Of a stretch of 25,978 bases of DNA, positions 7,335-15,700 are shown in pieces. Source of the stretch: an uncultured Dorea sp. (lineage in GTDB: Bacteria > Bacillota > Clostridia > Lachnospirales > Lachnospiraceae); contig CAJULU010000040.1 in assembly GCA_910587575.1 (NCBI GenBank), forward strand, positions 15,483-41,460, written 5' to 3'. The notes beneath the pieces are model-generated. The model worked only from the letters and a program-made list of their open reading frames with translations, had not been told where the DNA came from and made no database searches. Numbering within the stretch: position 1 is the first letter of the stretch; the number at the start of each line of letters is the position of its first letter. The position numbers were made by a program, and so were the translations under genes.

Positions 7335-8531
7335 TTACGCTGCACCTTCGATCGCCGCATATGATTCATAAATCGGAAGCATGACCGCAATGATAATAAA
7401 TCCTACCACCGCCGCCATCAGGCAGATCAGCACCGGTTCCAGCAAGGTCATCATGCGTTTCGTGGCTGCCTCGGCTTCCTCCTCCATGACCATAGCGATG
7501 GAATCCAGCATGGTATCCAGCCGTCCGCTCTCCTCTCCGATCAGAATGGTACTGGCAAGTTTCCTCACAAGACCGTCCACCTGTTTCAGCGCCTGGGAGA
7601 GTGCGGCGCCGCTGCGCACATCGGCCGCTACCTGGTCAAACTGCTCCTCCACATATACATTTCCAATGGTCCCGCCCGCCGTCTTAAGCGCCGATGCAAT
7701 CGGCATTCCGCTGGAATACAGGCTGCTTAAAGTCCTGGCAAAGCGCGCCGTATAAATAATCTTATTCAGCCTTCCGGCTACAGGCATATGGACTTTCAGA
7801 TAATCCAGCACTCTGCGGATTTTATAGATTTTCAGAATCATCCGCAATACAACTACAAGTAAAAAAATCACGAGCAATGCCACATACCATTGATGTACAA
7901 GAAAATCTGACGCTCCCATCAGCCACCTGGTTACAATGGGAAGGCTCTCCATCTGTGAAAATAATTCGTCAAACTGCGGCAGAATAAAGGTAACAATGAG
8001 AATGACGACTGCCACACACATGACCAGCAGCACCGCAGGGTAAGCCATTGCCGACTTCACCTGGTTTTTTAACCGGTTTTCCCGCTCATAATGCACGGCC
8101 AGCCGTTCCATCACAGTGTCAATGCTGCCGCTCCCTTCGCCGGAGCGGATCATGCCCAGCATGAGTTCCGGGAAATAATTTTTCGTCTCCATAGCTTCTG
8201 ACAGGCTGGTCCCCTTCCTGAGATCGGCAAGGACTGACAGGTACACCGACCTTGCGTATGCAGGCAGACCTTCCTCCTCCGCAATGATTTCCAGTGCCCG
8301 GACAATGCTGATTCCGGAAGCAAGGAGGGTGGATAACTCTTTACAGAATTCCGAAAGCTGCTTTGATGAACATTTGTGCGGGGTCTTTGACGCTGTGACA
8401 TCCTTTGCATCCACCAGGAAGAAACCCTGGTCTTTCAGTTGCTGCTGTAATGCGCTTTCATCTGCAGCGTCCACTGTCCCGCGCAGGTTCCTGCCCTCCA
8501 TATTTTTTGCAAGATAGCGAAAATGCGGCAT
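7335..8531 (-). CDS. pilC: Type IV pilus platform protein PilC (GspF family)
   Basis: A 398-residue polytopic membrane protein that forms the platform on which PilB and PilT turn and load pilin subunits. Two T2SSF domains are visible: residues about 58-181 (LSEFCKELSTLLASG) and about 261-385 (ARFARTLSSLYSSGMP), each followed by a conserved GE.SG motif (GEGSG at 132, GEESG at 332). Membrane helices lie at about 164-186, 215-234 and 364-388. Length and order are standard. The ATG at 8531 has AGGAGGGG six bases upstream. It follows pilD by 48 bases and is separated from pilMN by the repeat-filled gap. Confidence 0.96.
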   Translation of the reverse strand: MPHFRYLAKNMEGRNLRGTVDAADESALQQQLKDQGFFLVDAKDVTASKTPHKCSSKQLSEFCKELSTLLASGISIVRALEIIAEEEGLPAYARSVYLSVLADLRKGTSLSEAMETKNYFPELMLGMIRSGEGSGSIDTVMERLAVHYERENRLKNQVKSAMAYPAVLLVMCVAVVILIVTFILPQFDELFSQMESLPIVTRWLMGASDFLVHQWYVALLVIFLLVVVLRMILKIYKIRRVLDYLKVHMPVAGRLNKIIYTARFARTLSSLYSSGMPIASALKTAGGTIGNVYVEEQFDQVAADVRSGAALSQALKQVDGLVRKLASTILIGEESGRLDTMLDSIAMVMEEEAEAATKRMMTLLEPVLICLMAAVVGFIIIAVMLPIYESYAAIEGAA

Positions 8532-8579
8532 GAAACCCCTCCTTTCTCTTTCTATTTTCCTAAGCCGATACCGACCCGG

Positions 8580-9368
8580 TCAGATCTGCCAGACCGACAG
8601 ATACCAGTTCAGCATCTGATCTCCGTAAATGTATGCGGCGGCAAGTCCGATTGCCAGAAACGGTCCGAACGCAAAACGGTCTTTCCTCGTCATTTTTCCT
8701 TTTGCCAGCATTAAGATGCAATAGATTCCCGCTGTCAGGATTCCTATAAATATGGCCGGTATCATTGCCCGCCACCCAAGCAGCCAGCCGCTTGCCGCCA
8801 TTAATTTGATATCGCCGCCGCCAAATGCGCCGGCAATCAGCAGGGACAGGATCAGCATAGGGACTGATATGATGACGGCTCCAATCAGCCGGTCTGTCAG
8901 CGTATGTTCCGGAAACAGGCCGATTGCCGCAATTCCTAATAGTATGATAAATATATGAAAACGATCATAGATAATCTTTGTATTCCAGTCAATCATTGAA
9001 ACAACGGTCAGAATTCCCATATAGATGAATGCAATCCAGCCTCTGAGTGACAGAAAGCCTGACTCAGTGCTGCCAGTTCCGGCGCTGCATAAAATAAATG
9101 CAATTCCGCCCAGACATTCTGTCAGGAAATACTGCTTTGATATCTTCATTTTGCAGCCAAGGCATTTCCCGCCCTGGACAAGGTAACTGATGCACGGAAT
9201 TAATTCTCCCACCCCCAGCGTCCTGCCGCAGCCGGGGCAATGGCTGCGGCCGTATACCAGATTCTCCCCTTTGGGGAGACGATAGATTACTACTGTTAAA
9301 AAACTGAAAATACATGCGCCGAACAGAAAGCGAAACAGGTACAGGACTATGGTTAGTAATGTCAACAT
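8580..9368 (-). CDS. pilD: Prepilin peptidase PilD (A24 family)
   Basis: A 262-residue membrane aspartic protease that cuts the leader from prepilins after glycine and N-methylates the new N-terminus. The methylase half has the usual two CxxC pairs (Cys44/47 and Cys69/72). Catalytic aspartates are visible as Asp127 in MIDWNT and Asp186 in FGGGDIK, and several membrane helices are present. Length is typical. The ATG at 9368 has AAGGGGAAG upstream. Its likely substrates are all in this operon: the giant prepilin, the PilV-like and PilW-like proteins, PilA and perhaps the PilX-like protein. Confidence 0.96.
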   Translation of the reverse strand: MLTLLTIVLYLFRFLFGACIFSFLTVVIYRLPKGENLVYGRSHCPGCGRTLGVGELIPCISYLVQGGKCLGCKMKISKQYFLTECLGGIAFILCSAGTGSTESGFLSLRGWIAFIYMGILTVVSMIDWNTKIIYDRFHIFIILLGIAAIGLFPEHTLTDRLIGAVIISVPMLILSLLIAGAFGGGDIKLMAASGWLLGWRAMIPAIFIGILTAGIYCILMLAKGKMTRKDRFAFGPFLAIGLAAAYIYGDQMLNWYLSVWQI

Positions 9369-9416
9369 TTGATTTTCTTCCCCTTTTATGACTAATGAAT
9401 TGCAGCTATTTTATCA

Positions 9417-9538
9417 TACCTTGATGGACGAAGTCCACCCGCCCCGCAGGGCTTGCATTACGGGATGCCCTTGGGTATACCTTGATGGACGAAGTCCACC
9501 CGCCCCGCAGGGGCTTGCATTACGGGGTGCCCCTGGGT
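9417..9538. repeat. Two tandem copies of a 61-base palindromic repeat
   Basis: Unit 1 (9417-9477) and unit 2 (9478-9538) are almost identical, each starting TACCTTGATGGACGAAGTCC. Each contains the perfect TGGAC/GTCCA stem (three-base loop), a CCCC..GGG(G) stem and a GGG(G)/CCC(C) stem. The copies differ by one inserted G in the middle stem and an A-to-G plus T-to-C pair of changes that lengthens the last stem, consistent with conservation of RNA structure. They lie in the pilD leader, just after the 152-residue pilin-like gene. Confidence 0.85.
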
Positions 9539-9543
9539 ATCCC

Positions 9544-10002
9544 TCAACGTTCTTTTGTACGAATGTATTCTTGTTGATAGAAAACTTCGTAGGTCAGAGG
9601 CTCTCTGCAATATGTTACTGAAAAATCGCCTTCCTGGTAGCAAAAACGTTGTACCCCGCAGCCGTTCCCGGTGATCTGCTGTACCCAGAAATCGCCAGGG
9701 ACTTTGCTGTCGATAATGACCTGCCGCCAGACTTCTTCGGTGACGCCGTTAAGGGAGCCGGGTACATAGAAGGGGACGCCGGAACCGTAACATTCGGCGG
9801 CCGCCGTGTCTAATGCAATCCGCAGGGATTTTGCGTTGCCAAGTGCAACCTGGGCGTCGGCACGGCGCATGATATGCAGACTGCCGGGAATGGCGGCAAC
9901 TATGATTGTCAGCAGGAGCAGAAGGATGGACAGGGTGCGGTGGAGCCATTTGGAGCGGCGGGGTTTATTTTCTGCCGGGGTTATAAATAGGGGTGTATGC
10001 AT
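9544..10002 (-). CDS. Pilin-shaped membrane protein without a prepilin cleavage site
   Basis: A 152-residue protein of unrecognised family. A basic stretch (KPRRSKWLHR) leads into one membrane helix at about residues 22-42. An amphipathic helix follows (ADAQVALGNAKSLRIALDTA), then a cysteine-containing C-terminal domain with four cysteines in about 60 residues. That plan is like a small pilin or pseudopilin, but there is no G^[FI]xxxE cleavage site, so it would stay membrane-anchored unless processed otherwise. The ATG at 10002 is chosen because AAAGGA lies 7 bases upstream, against an ATG at 10035. Placed between pilA and pilD, it may be an accessory or assembly factor. No function is claimed. 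Confidence 0.65.
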   Translation of the reverse strand: MHTPLFITPAENKPRRSKWLHRTLSILLLLLTIIVAAIPGSLHIMRRADAQVALGNAKSLRIALDTAAAECYGSGVPFYVPGSLNGVTEEVWRQVIIDSKVPGDFWVQQITGNGCGVQRFCYQEGDFSVTYCREPLTYEVFYQQEYIRTKER

Positions 10003-10051
10003 GTTTGAATCCTTTTTTGGGTGTATGTTGGGCAACGCTTTGGCGAACTAA

Positions 10052-10109
10052 CTGCTAACTCCGACTAAGGAACTCAGGAGAGCCTTCGTTCCTAAGTCTC
10101 CGTAAGCAG
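10052..10109 (-). other. Long stem-loop in the gap after pilA
   Basis: Two 22-base arms (10052-10073 and 10088-10109) pair with four mismatches around a 14-base loop. Over 200 bases separate pilA from the next gene, the second widest gap in the operon after that upstream of pilT. A further GGGG/CCCC stem lies near 10153-10177. There is no U tract, so it is more likely an mRNA-stabilising or processing element that favours pilA over downstream genes than a terminator. Confidence 0.55.
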
Positions 10110-10205
10110 TGGATTCCGCCTCCGCTAAGGACGCCCTTTCATGCCGTGATTGGGGAAAGGACCGCCCCGAACTGCCTGTGTACTGAAAAAATTTCAATTC
10201 AAAAA

Positions 10206-10601
10206 CTAATCAAATGTATATTCACCACTACTACTGGTGTAAGTACAAATTTTAGTACTGTCTTCTTTTCCTGCATATTTAAGAGTCTCTACTTTTCCAC
10301 CTGTAACAGTAAAAGAATTCACGGTTCCTTTCACATCCGCTAACTTTTCAACATCCGCTTTTACGGAATCCTCATCATCCAGATCACCGCCGTCTTTCCC
10401 ATACTTCTCATCCGCCAGCGTCTGTGCCGCCATTACGCATGACCTTGTTTCAGCAATGATCTGTTTCTCCTTCGCCTTATCAATATACCCCGTCAACGCC
10501 GGAATCAGCAATGCCGCCAATATCGCCAGTATTACCAATACCACAATCAGTTCCACAAGGGTAAATCCCTTTTTCCTGTTTTTCTTCAGACTCTTCATCA
10601 T
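10206..10601 (-). CDS. pilA: Major type IV pilin (PilA-like)
   Basis: A 131-residue prepilin. The 12-residue basic leader ends in RKKG, and the mature protein starts with FTLVELIVVLVILAIL, with Glu at mature position 5 and the hydrophobic helix that packs the pilus core. The globular part is small (about 85 residues), rich in Lys, Asp and Thr, with two cysteines (in ETRSC and KICTY) that could form a disulfide. It is the most canonical pilin in the operon and is therefore called the main subunit, which is an inference. AAGGAG lies 8 bases before the ATG at 10601. A GC-rich hairpin precedes it and a long stem-loop follows, which fits separate control of its mRNA. Confidence 0.92.
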   Translation of the reverse strand: MMKSLKKNRKKGFTLVELIVVLVILAILAALLIPALTGYIDKAKEKQIIAETRSCVMAAQTLADEKYGKDGGDLDDEDSVKADVEKLADVKGTVNSFTVTGGKVETLKYAGKEDSTKICTYTSSSGEYTFD

Positions 10602-10679
10602 TTCTCATTCTCCTTTTCTTTTTGTGTCTTACTTCATTCATAGTTACATCTATAAATCTACATCCCTCACACTTCCCCG

Positions 10680-10698
10680 CCGTCCCGGCCGGGTTCGG
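10680..10698 (-). other. GC-rich hairpin in the pilA leader
   Basis: CCG..CCCGGCCGGG.CGG forms a short strong stem about 80 bases before the pilA start. A second small stem, CGCCG/CGGCG, straddles the end of the upstream PilW-like gene. Together they could mark an RNA-processing site giving pilA mRNA a protected 5' end. No convincing promoter was found in the 115-base gap. Confidence 0.35.
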
Positions 10699-10716
10699 TT
10701 ACAGGATGGATTTATA

Positions 10717-11451
10717 TTATGGCGCCGCTCTGTCGGCGGTTACACGATCCTGCCGTTTTACACGATACCGCAGATCCAGAACCACACTTTCTTTTACCAC
10801 CAGTTTGGTTTTTTCCTCATCGGCATAAAGCCCGACTTCTGCCTCCAGATATTCCACCTGCCCATCCGGGCTGGTTCCCGGCGGGTAGGAGAATGTGATC
10901 TCCAGATAATTTCCCATATAATATCTGTCGGTAAATACATGGTTCACCGCTCTGGCAATGGGTTGGCCGGAAGAATCCTCATAGTGATACTTCTCATCCT
11001 TCTCCCGGACATAGTACCTGGCAAAAAGCCTTCCTTTTGGAATATCGCCGGGGTTCACCGTTTCGAAAAGCTGGCTTCCCCTGTATATCCCGGTGCCGGG
11101 ACATCCTTCTGCGGAAATCAGCGTGACATAGCCGTCCTCATTGACAAATTCTAACCCCTGTCCGCCTGGCATCCCTGTCTGATCCGCAATACTGTCCGTT
11201 TCACCGCAGTTTTCATAGATTTTTATGTACCCGGCTGCAGTTCTGGTCATCCCTTGCAGTTCTTGTATGGTGTTATCCAGAATGACCTGTGCAAACAGCA
11301 GTTTTTGTATCCGCATATATATTTTTGCGGCAGGGCTGAGGATTCCGACCATCATTGCCATTATGATCCCCAGGACCAGCAGCGTAACCATCGTCTCTGC
11401 CAGGCTTATGCCCGACTTTCTGTTCTTTCTAAGCCTTTGCAATCCCCTCAC
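10717..11451 (-). CDS. Minor pseudopilin, PilW/GspJ-like
   Basis: A 244-residue prepilin-like protein. The leader ends RKSG, followed by ISLAETMVTLLVLGII with Glu at mature position 5, then a long soluble domain. Length and gene position match the PilW/GspJ class of tip pseudopilins, which are larger than the main pilin. The start is GTG at 11451, overlapping the upstream stop as GTGA, with GGAGGTGATA upstream, so translation is probably coupled. The soluble domain contains ARYYVREKDEKYHY and a run of predicted strands near the C-terminus. Class assignment rests on layout, since these proteins are poorly conserved. Confidence 0.78.
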   Translation of the reverse strand: MRGLQRLRKNRKSGISLAETMVTLLVLGIIMAMMVGILSPAAKIYMRIQKLLFAQVILDNTIQELQGMTRTAAGYIKIYENCGETDSIADQTGMPGGQGLEFVNEDGYVTLISAEGCPGTGIYRGSQLFETVNPGDIPKGRLFARYYVREKDEKYHYEDSSGQPIARAVNHVFTDRYYMGNYLEITFSYPPGTSPDGQVEYLEAEVGLYADEEKTKLVVKESVVLDLRYRVKRQDRVTADRAAP

Positions 11452-11852
11452 GGGGTATCACCTCCCGTACTCTCTCCGACAGGTGTGCCATACAGGTAAA
11501 ATGTGATGGTCTCTGAGGTTCCGTCAGCTTCCAGGCAGGTCACCTCTTTCGTTCCCAGTTCTACGGCTATGCGAAACAGCACTGCCGCTTCTGATCCCGG
11601 TGTTTCTCCGTCTGCCGTTGTGGCTTTGAATACGTAGTTCCTGCTTTCTGCTCCGGGAACGTAGGAAGTAGTCTGCAGGTTCCGGCAAATCTGTGCATTT
11701 TTTTCCCGGATTTCCTCACTCTTATGCTGCGCATTTGTGCTGAACGAAATTGCGCCTTGTAATACCGCCATCATTATAAAAAAGATTACGGCGCTGACCA
11801 TCACCTCCGCCAGTGACTCACCCGAACCGGAATGGATTTTATGCGTCTTCAT
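11448..11852 (-). CDS. Minor pseudopilin, PilV/GspI-like
   Basis: A 134-residue protein with an 11-residue leader ending GSG. The mature N-terminus is ESLAEVMVSAVIFFIMM: Glu at mature +5 is kept, but the usual Phe/Met at +1 is replaced by Glu. Short length and position just before the PilW-like gene fit the PilV/GspI role, which initiates the tip complex with the GspJ and GspK types. The ATG at 11852 has AGGAGGG upstream; longer in-frame extensions overlap the preceding gene and lack a site. The stop overlaps the next start by four bases. Confidence 0.75.
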   Translation of the reverse strand: MKTHKIHSGSGESLAEVMVSAVIFFIMMAVLQGAISFSTNAQHKSEEIREKNAQICRNLQTTSYVPGAESRNYVFKATTADGETPGSEAAVLFRIAVELGTKEVTCLEADGTSETITFYLYGTPVGESTGGDTP

Positions 11853-11871
11853 GGTTCCCTCCTGACATTTT

Positions 11872-12621
11872 CTATTCATGGACATTTGTAAACTCACAGC
11901 GGGTGATCTTGTCGGACCGGTATTCATACTGAATATTTCCTTTCTCCCAGTCCACCACGTATTCCGGTCCCGACAGATACTCGTGCCAGCTGCCGTCCCA
12001 TAGGATATTTCTGCCGTCATGTCTGAATCTTACCTCGTAAGTCGCCATCTGCTGGTATACCGTACTGTAACTGTAAGAAACACCGTTCACTTCTGCGGTC
12101 ACTTCCACCGTAAAGGTATAGCGGGCAATCCTGTTGTTCAGAATATCTTCAACACTCTGGTCTTTCACAAGCTCACCGGACATCTCCGCATCCTGGTCCT
12201 GATTTGCCTCCTTGTACATGACCACCTTAATGGCGCCGTATTTCTCTGTATCCACTCCATCCGGCAGAGCCGCCATATAATGGAAAATGGTTTCGTCCGG
12301 ATGGTCAGGATCGTATTCTCCGTATCTTCCTTCGAGGAAATGATACACATAACGGTAAAAACTCTTCTCGGGAGCATCTTCCGGCTTATCATAATCAGCC
12401 TTCAGCTCCTGCTCTAATACGCCTGCAAAGCTCTGGGCAAGCTGATAGCTGCGCTCCTGCTCCAGCCGCCGGTTAGAGCGGGATAAAAGCAGACCGGCCG
12501 TGTAAAGCATGGCGAGGGCGAATGCCATCAAAAAAGCCGATACACAGACCACGATTACCAGCGCTGAACCTTTTTCAGACTCTGCCCTGTTCCTGGAATC
12601 AACGTCTCTACTCTGCCGCAC
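11872..12621 (-). CDS. Minor pseudopilin, PilX/GspK-like
   Basis: A 249-residue protein with a charged leader ending ESEKG, then SALVIVVCVSAFLMAFALAML and a long coiled segment (RSNRRLEQERSYQLAQSF). The G^SALVI start without Glu at mature +5 is typical of PilX/GspK proteins, which cap the pseudopilus tip. The start is a GTG at 12621 with a strong AAAGGAGG 8 bases upstream. Longer in-frame starts at 12750 and 12792 overlap the giant gene and give a non-pilin N-terminus. It lies 112 bases after the giant gene and 19 bases before the PilV-like gene. Confidence 0.75.
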   Translation of the reverse strand: MRQSRDVDSRNRAESEKGSALVIVVCVSAFLMAFALAMLYTAGLLLSRSNRRLEQERSYQLAQSFAGVLEQELKADYDKPEDAPEKSFYRYVYHFLEGRYGEYDPDHPDETIFHYMAALPDGVDTEKYGAIKVVMYKEANQDQDAEMSGELVKDQSVEDILNNRIARYTFTVEVTAEVNGVSYSYSTVYQQMATYEVRFRHDGRNILWDGSWHEYLSGPEYVVDWEKGNIQYEYRSDKITRCEFTNVHE

Positions 12622-12664
12622 ACTGCCGCCCTCCTTTCCTTTCTCTGATTGGACAAAGTTCTGA

Positions 12665-12725
12665 TTAGATGAAGTCCCTCCGCCCAAAGGGCTGCGAACC
12701 AATGGACTGTCTGGCTGCAGCGCTG
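12665..12725. repeat. Single degenerate copy of the ~60-base operon repeat
   Basis: In the gap between the giant gene and the PilX-like gene, GATGAAGTCCCTCCGCCC..AGGGCT aligns with the core of the repeat at 9417-9538, but the TGGAC/GTCCA stem is lost. It is the weakest of the copies. Confidence 0.4.
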
Positions 12726-12733
12726 GATAAGCT

Positions 12734-15700
12734 TTAAAATAATACTTCATAATTACCCGAATTCGTATAAGCCTCACTGTGGCTTGCGCCATCCGGCGTA
12801 TTTACCGCCACGTCCGCAGACACCAGGACTTTTTCTGTGATTTTAAGCCCAATATCAGACAGAACCGTGCCGTTTACCGTAGTCAGACTCTCGGCATCCG
12901 GAAGAATCAGCGTATACTGAAACCCGTTTTCCTCATCCCACACTGCTTCCAGGCATGCGTTCATCTTCACCCGGTAGGCATAGGGAATTCCCTCTTCCGT
13001 ATAGACTCCGTTTTCATCCTTCACCCAATAATCCTTAAGTTCAAACACCGCCTTCTTAGTCTCCACAGGCTTTACCGGTTCTACCGGCTCCCAGTCTTCC
13101 ACATCCACACCCTGCTGTTCATCGAATACCTCCGTCTTCCGGTAAACCGTCACTTTCTTTTTGCCCGTATCAGCCGCCGCATCATCCGGTTCCTCCACAA
13201 TCCGGTAGGTCTGCTCCGTTGAAACCTCTGCCCTCTCCGTATCCGGATTCAGAATTCTTGGCTTCAATGTAAAATAATAGGAATCCGCCCACTCCACATC
13301 CTCCCAGTACAGCGCCGTCCGGCTGGATTTCCAGATTTCTGTCCCGGGAAGATCCGGATTAGCGCCTGCTTCCAGCGTAATCTCACGCTCCTGGCTGTCA
13401 ACCGTCACCGCCGGCTGATTCAGCCTCACATAGGGCAGACGGACAATCTCACTGGCCGTCCACGGGGAGCTGATCTGCCCATTGCCGGAGGATATCCTTG
13501 TATAGAGCAGCAGCCATCTGCCTGCGTGCTGCGCCGAAATCCCCCGGATTGTACCGCTGTAAACACTGCCGCTGCCAGCCTCCATCACTGCGGGCGTAAG
13601 CCCCTGGCCGTCTGCGGCAGGATAAGTCGCCAGCAGCCCGTTTACTCCCGAAACCTTTCCTGCTTCGATGTCCGGCTTCGCTGCCCCGGCCGCTTCCCGG
13701 CTTTCAAACACGTATCCCTTGAACAGATAACTGCTGTCACCCGGCGGAATACTGTCCGGTTCCGGCGTAATCTTTACGGTAAGCTTTCCTTCCTTTAACT
13801 CATCTTCTGCCTGGAATTCTTCCACCGATACAGGACTGGCCCGGTCATATTCCCATTCCATCTCCCAGTTCACTGACGGCTTGCGAATCCGCTCCGGTAT
13901 GGTCAGATCGCAGGTGATTCCCTCCACACTGTCCACATACTGAGGACTGTCCGGCGCCGCCTGCGCTACAATGTAGATGCATACCCGCCGTCCGGCATAT
14001 GCTTCCAGATTCAGTTCCCTCCGGTAACTATTCACGCTTCCGTCCACCAGTACCGGATCGTCCGGGTTCAGAAGCACAGGCTCTCCCGGCGTCAGAACGC
14101 CGCCCGCCTCTTCATAACACCGTAAATAAATTCCGTACCCTTCACACCCGGTCTCATCCCGCACCCCGTCTGTCATAAGCGGCGCCCACTCTGCCGTGTA
14201 GAACAGCTCGTCAGCGTTGGTATTCACCACCAAGGGCTGCTGTGGCCGTCTCAGACGTTGTTTCACCCGATAACGCTTCACGGAAGTCAGTCCTACCGTC
14301 TGCACTTTGCCGGATGCCGATCCCTGCCTGGTCACGGTCAGCTCTGCCTGGTCGTACGTCCAGTTCTCAGCCGAAACGGTCAGTTCATGCTCTGTCATCT
14401 CCTGCCCTGTCATGATCGAAACCTTGTTGTCCCCGGTAATTCCTGCCAGCGATACCTCATACCGGTTTCCTTCCTGGTACTCGCCGTCGCCCTCATCCCA
14501 GCGGAACGTATACTTAAGCCGTCGTTCCCCGTCATATTCCGGAGAAAGCTCTGTTTCCTCCATCAGATGCGGCGGCGGGGTCAGCCAGTCAAACAACTTC
14601 TCTGAAGTCCATCTGTATTCCGCAAAATAGCCGCTTCCTCTTTCATCCAGTACCGGGCTGTATCCATATTCCCACACCGGGACTTCCTCTGCAGCGCCGT
14701 CTGCATCCCGGGTTTCCACCCCCTTGACCGTGTAAATATTGGCCTCTGGTTCCTGCACAGGGCGATAGGTATAGACCGGCCCTAAGCCGGATTGCGCATA
14801 CCATACTCTCACTCTCAAGTCTTTTGCCCGTGAAAGGTACTCCGGCAGTTGGAAATGTACCACCGCCTTACCGTCCGGCGCTGTCAATATATCCTGGCTG
14901 GCAAGTACGGCGTTTCGCTCTTTCTCGCTCTTTCCGTCACCCCAGGTTCCCACAAGCTCTGCCCGGTAGATGGGAGGCGTCGTCACATTTCCCGATGCCG
15001 ACGTATCCAAAGTGACCGTAATCCCCAGGTCTTTCATGCTCTCTCCGGAAACCGTACAGGATACTCCCGGCTTCTGGTTCTGATCCACCAGCGCAATGGA
15101 CGGCCTGTATTTCGGGAGATATGCCGGAACCGGAACCTTCCTGGAATCTGACACCTCTGCGGTTTCTGACACTGCCTGAACCAGTAACTGCTGTAATTCC
15201 TGGGAAAACGCCAACTGGGCGTTTCCTTCCGGAATCAGACATCCTTCCGGATCCGGCGTGGTAAGAACCGCTATGGGCTGATCCATGAATTTCACAGCAA
15301 TCCGGTAATTCTCTTCCTCACGATAGTCCTCTGCATTCACCAGCCTGAACTGATACTGATAACCGCCTCCATCTGCCTGTGGAATAAGTTCAATCCGGAT
15401 CTTTGGCTCCGGCAATATTCTGCCAGGCGCCGTCTCCCCCACCACTTCCTCTGACGGAAGAATCTCCGGGTTCATGCCATACGCCCTTAGCTTTATCCGC
15501 AATCTGCCTCCTTTTCGGATCTCCGGCTCTGACAGTTCATAATCATACTCCTCTGAGAAAAATTCAATCCCGTCTTTTATGACTGTCTCGCTTCCATCTT
15601 CATTTACCCGGTATAATGCCCCGGCATACCGGAACGGATCCGTTCCTGCGGCAGGAGTCACCTGTATGTGCAGCCTGCTCCCATCCACACGAAGCTTCAC

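Noticed and set aside
9417..9538. CRISPR-like tandem repeat
   Set aside because: Only two directly abutting copies, no spacers, no cas genes, and the related copies are degenerate and lie in other operon gaps.
12622..12792. Longer N-terminus for the PilX-like gene starting at 12750 or 12792
   Set aside because: It would overlap the giant gene and translate the repeat-bearing gap; the GTG at 12621 has a strong ribosome site and places the hydrophobic helix at a normal pilin distance.
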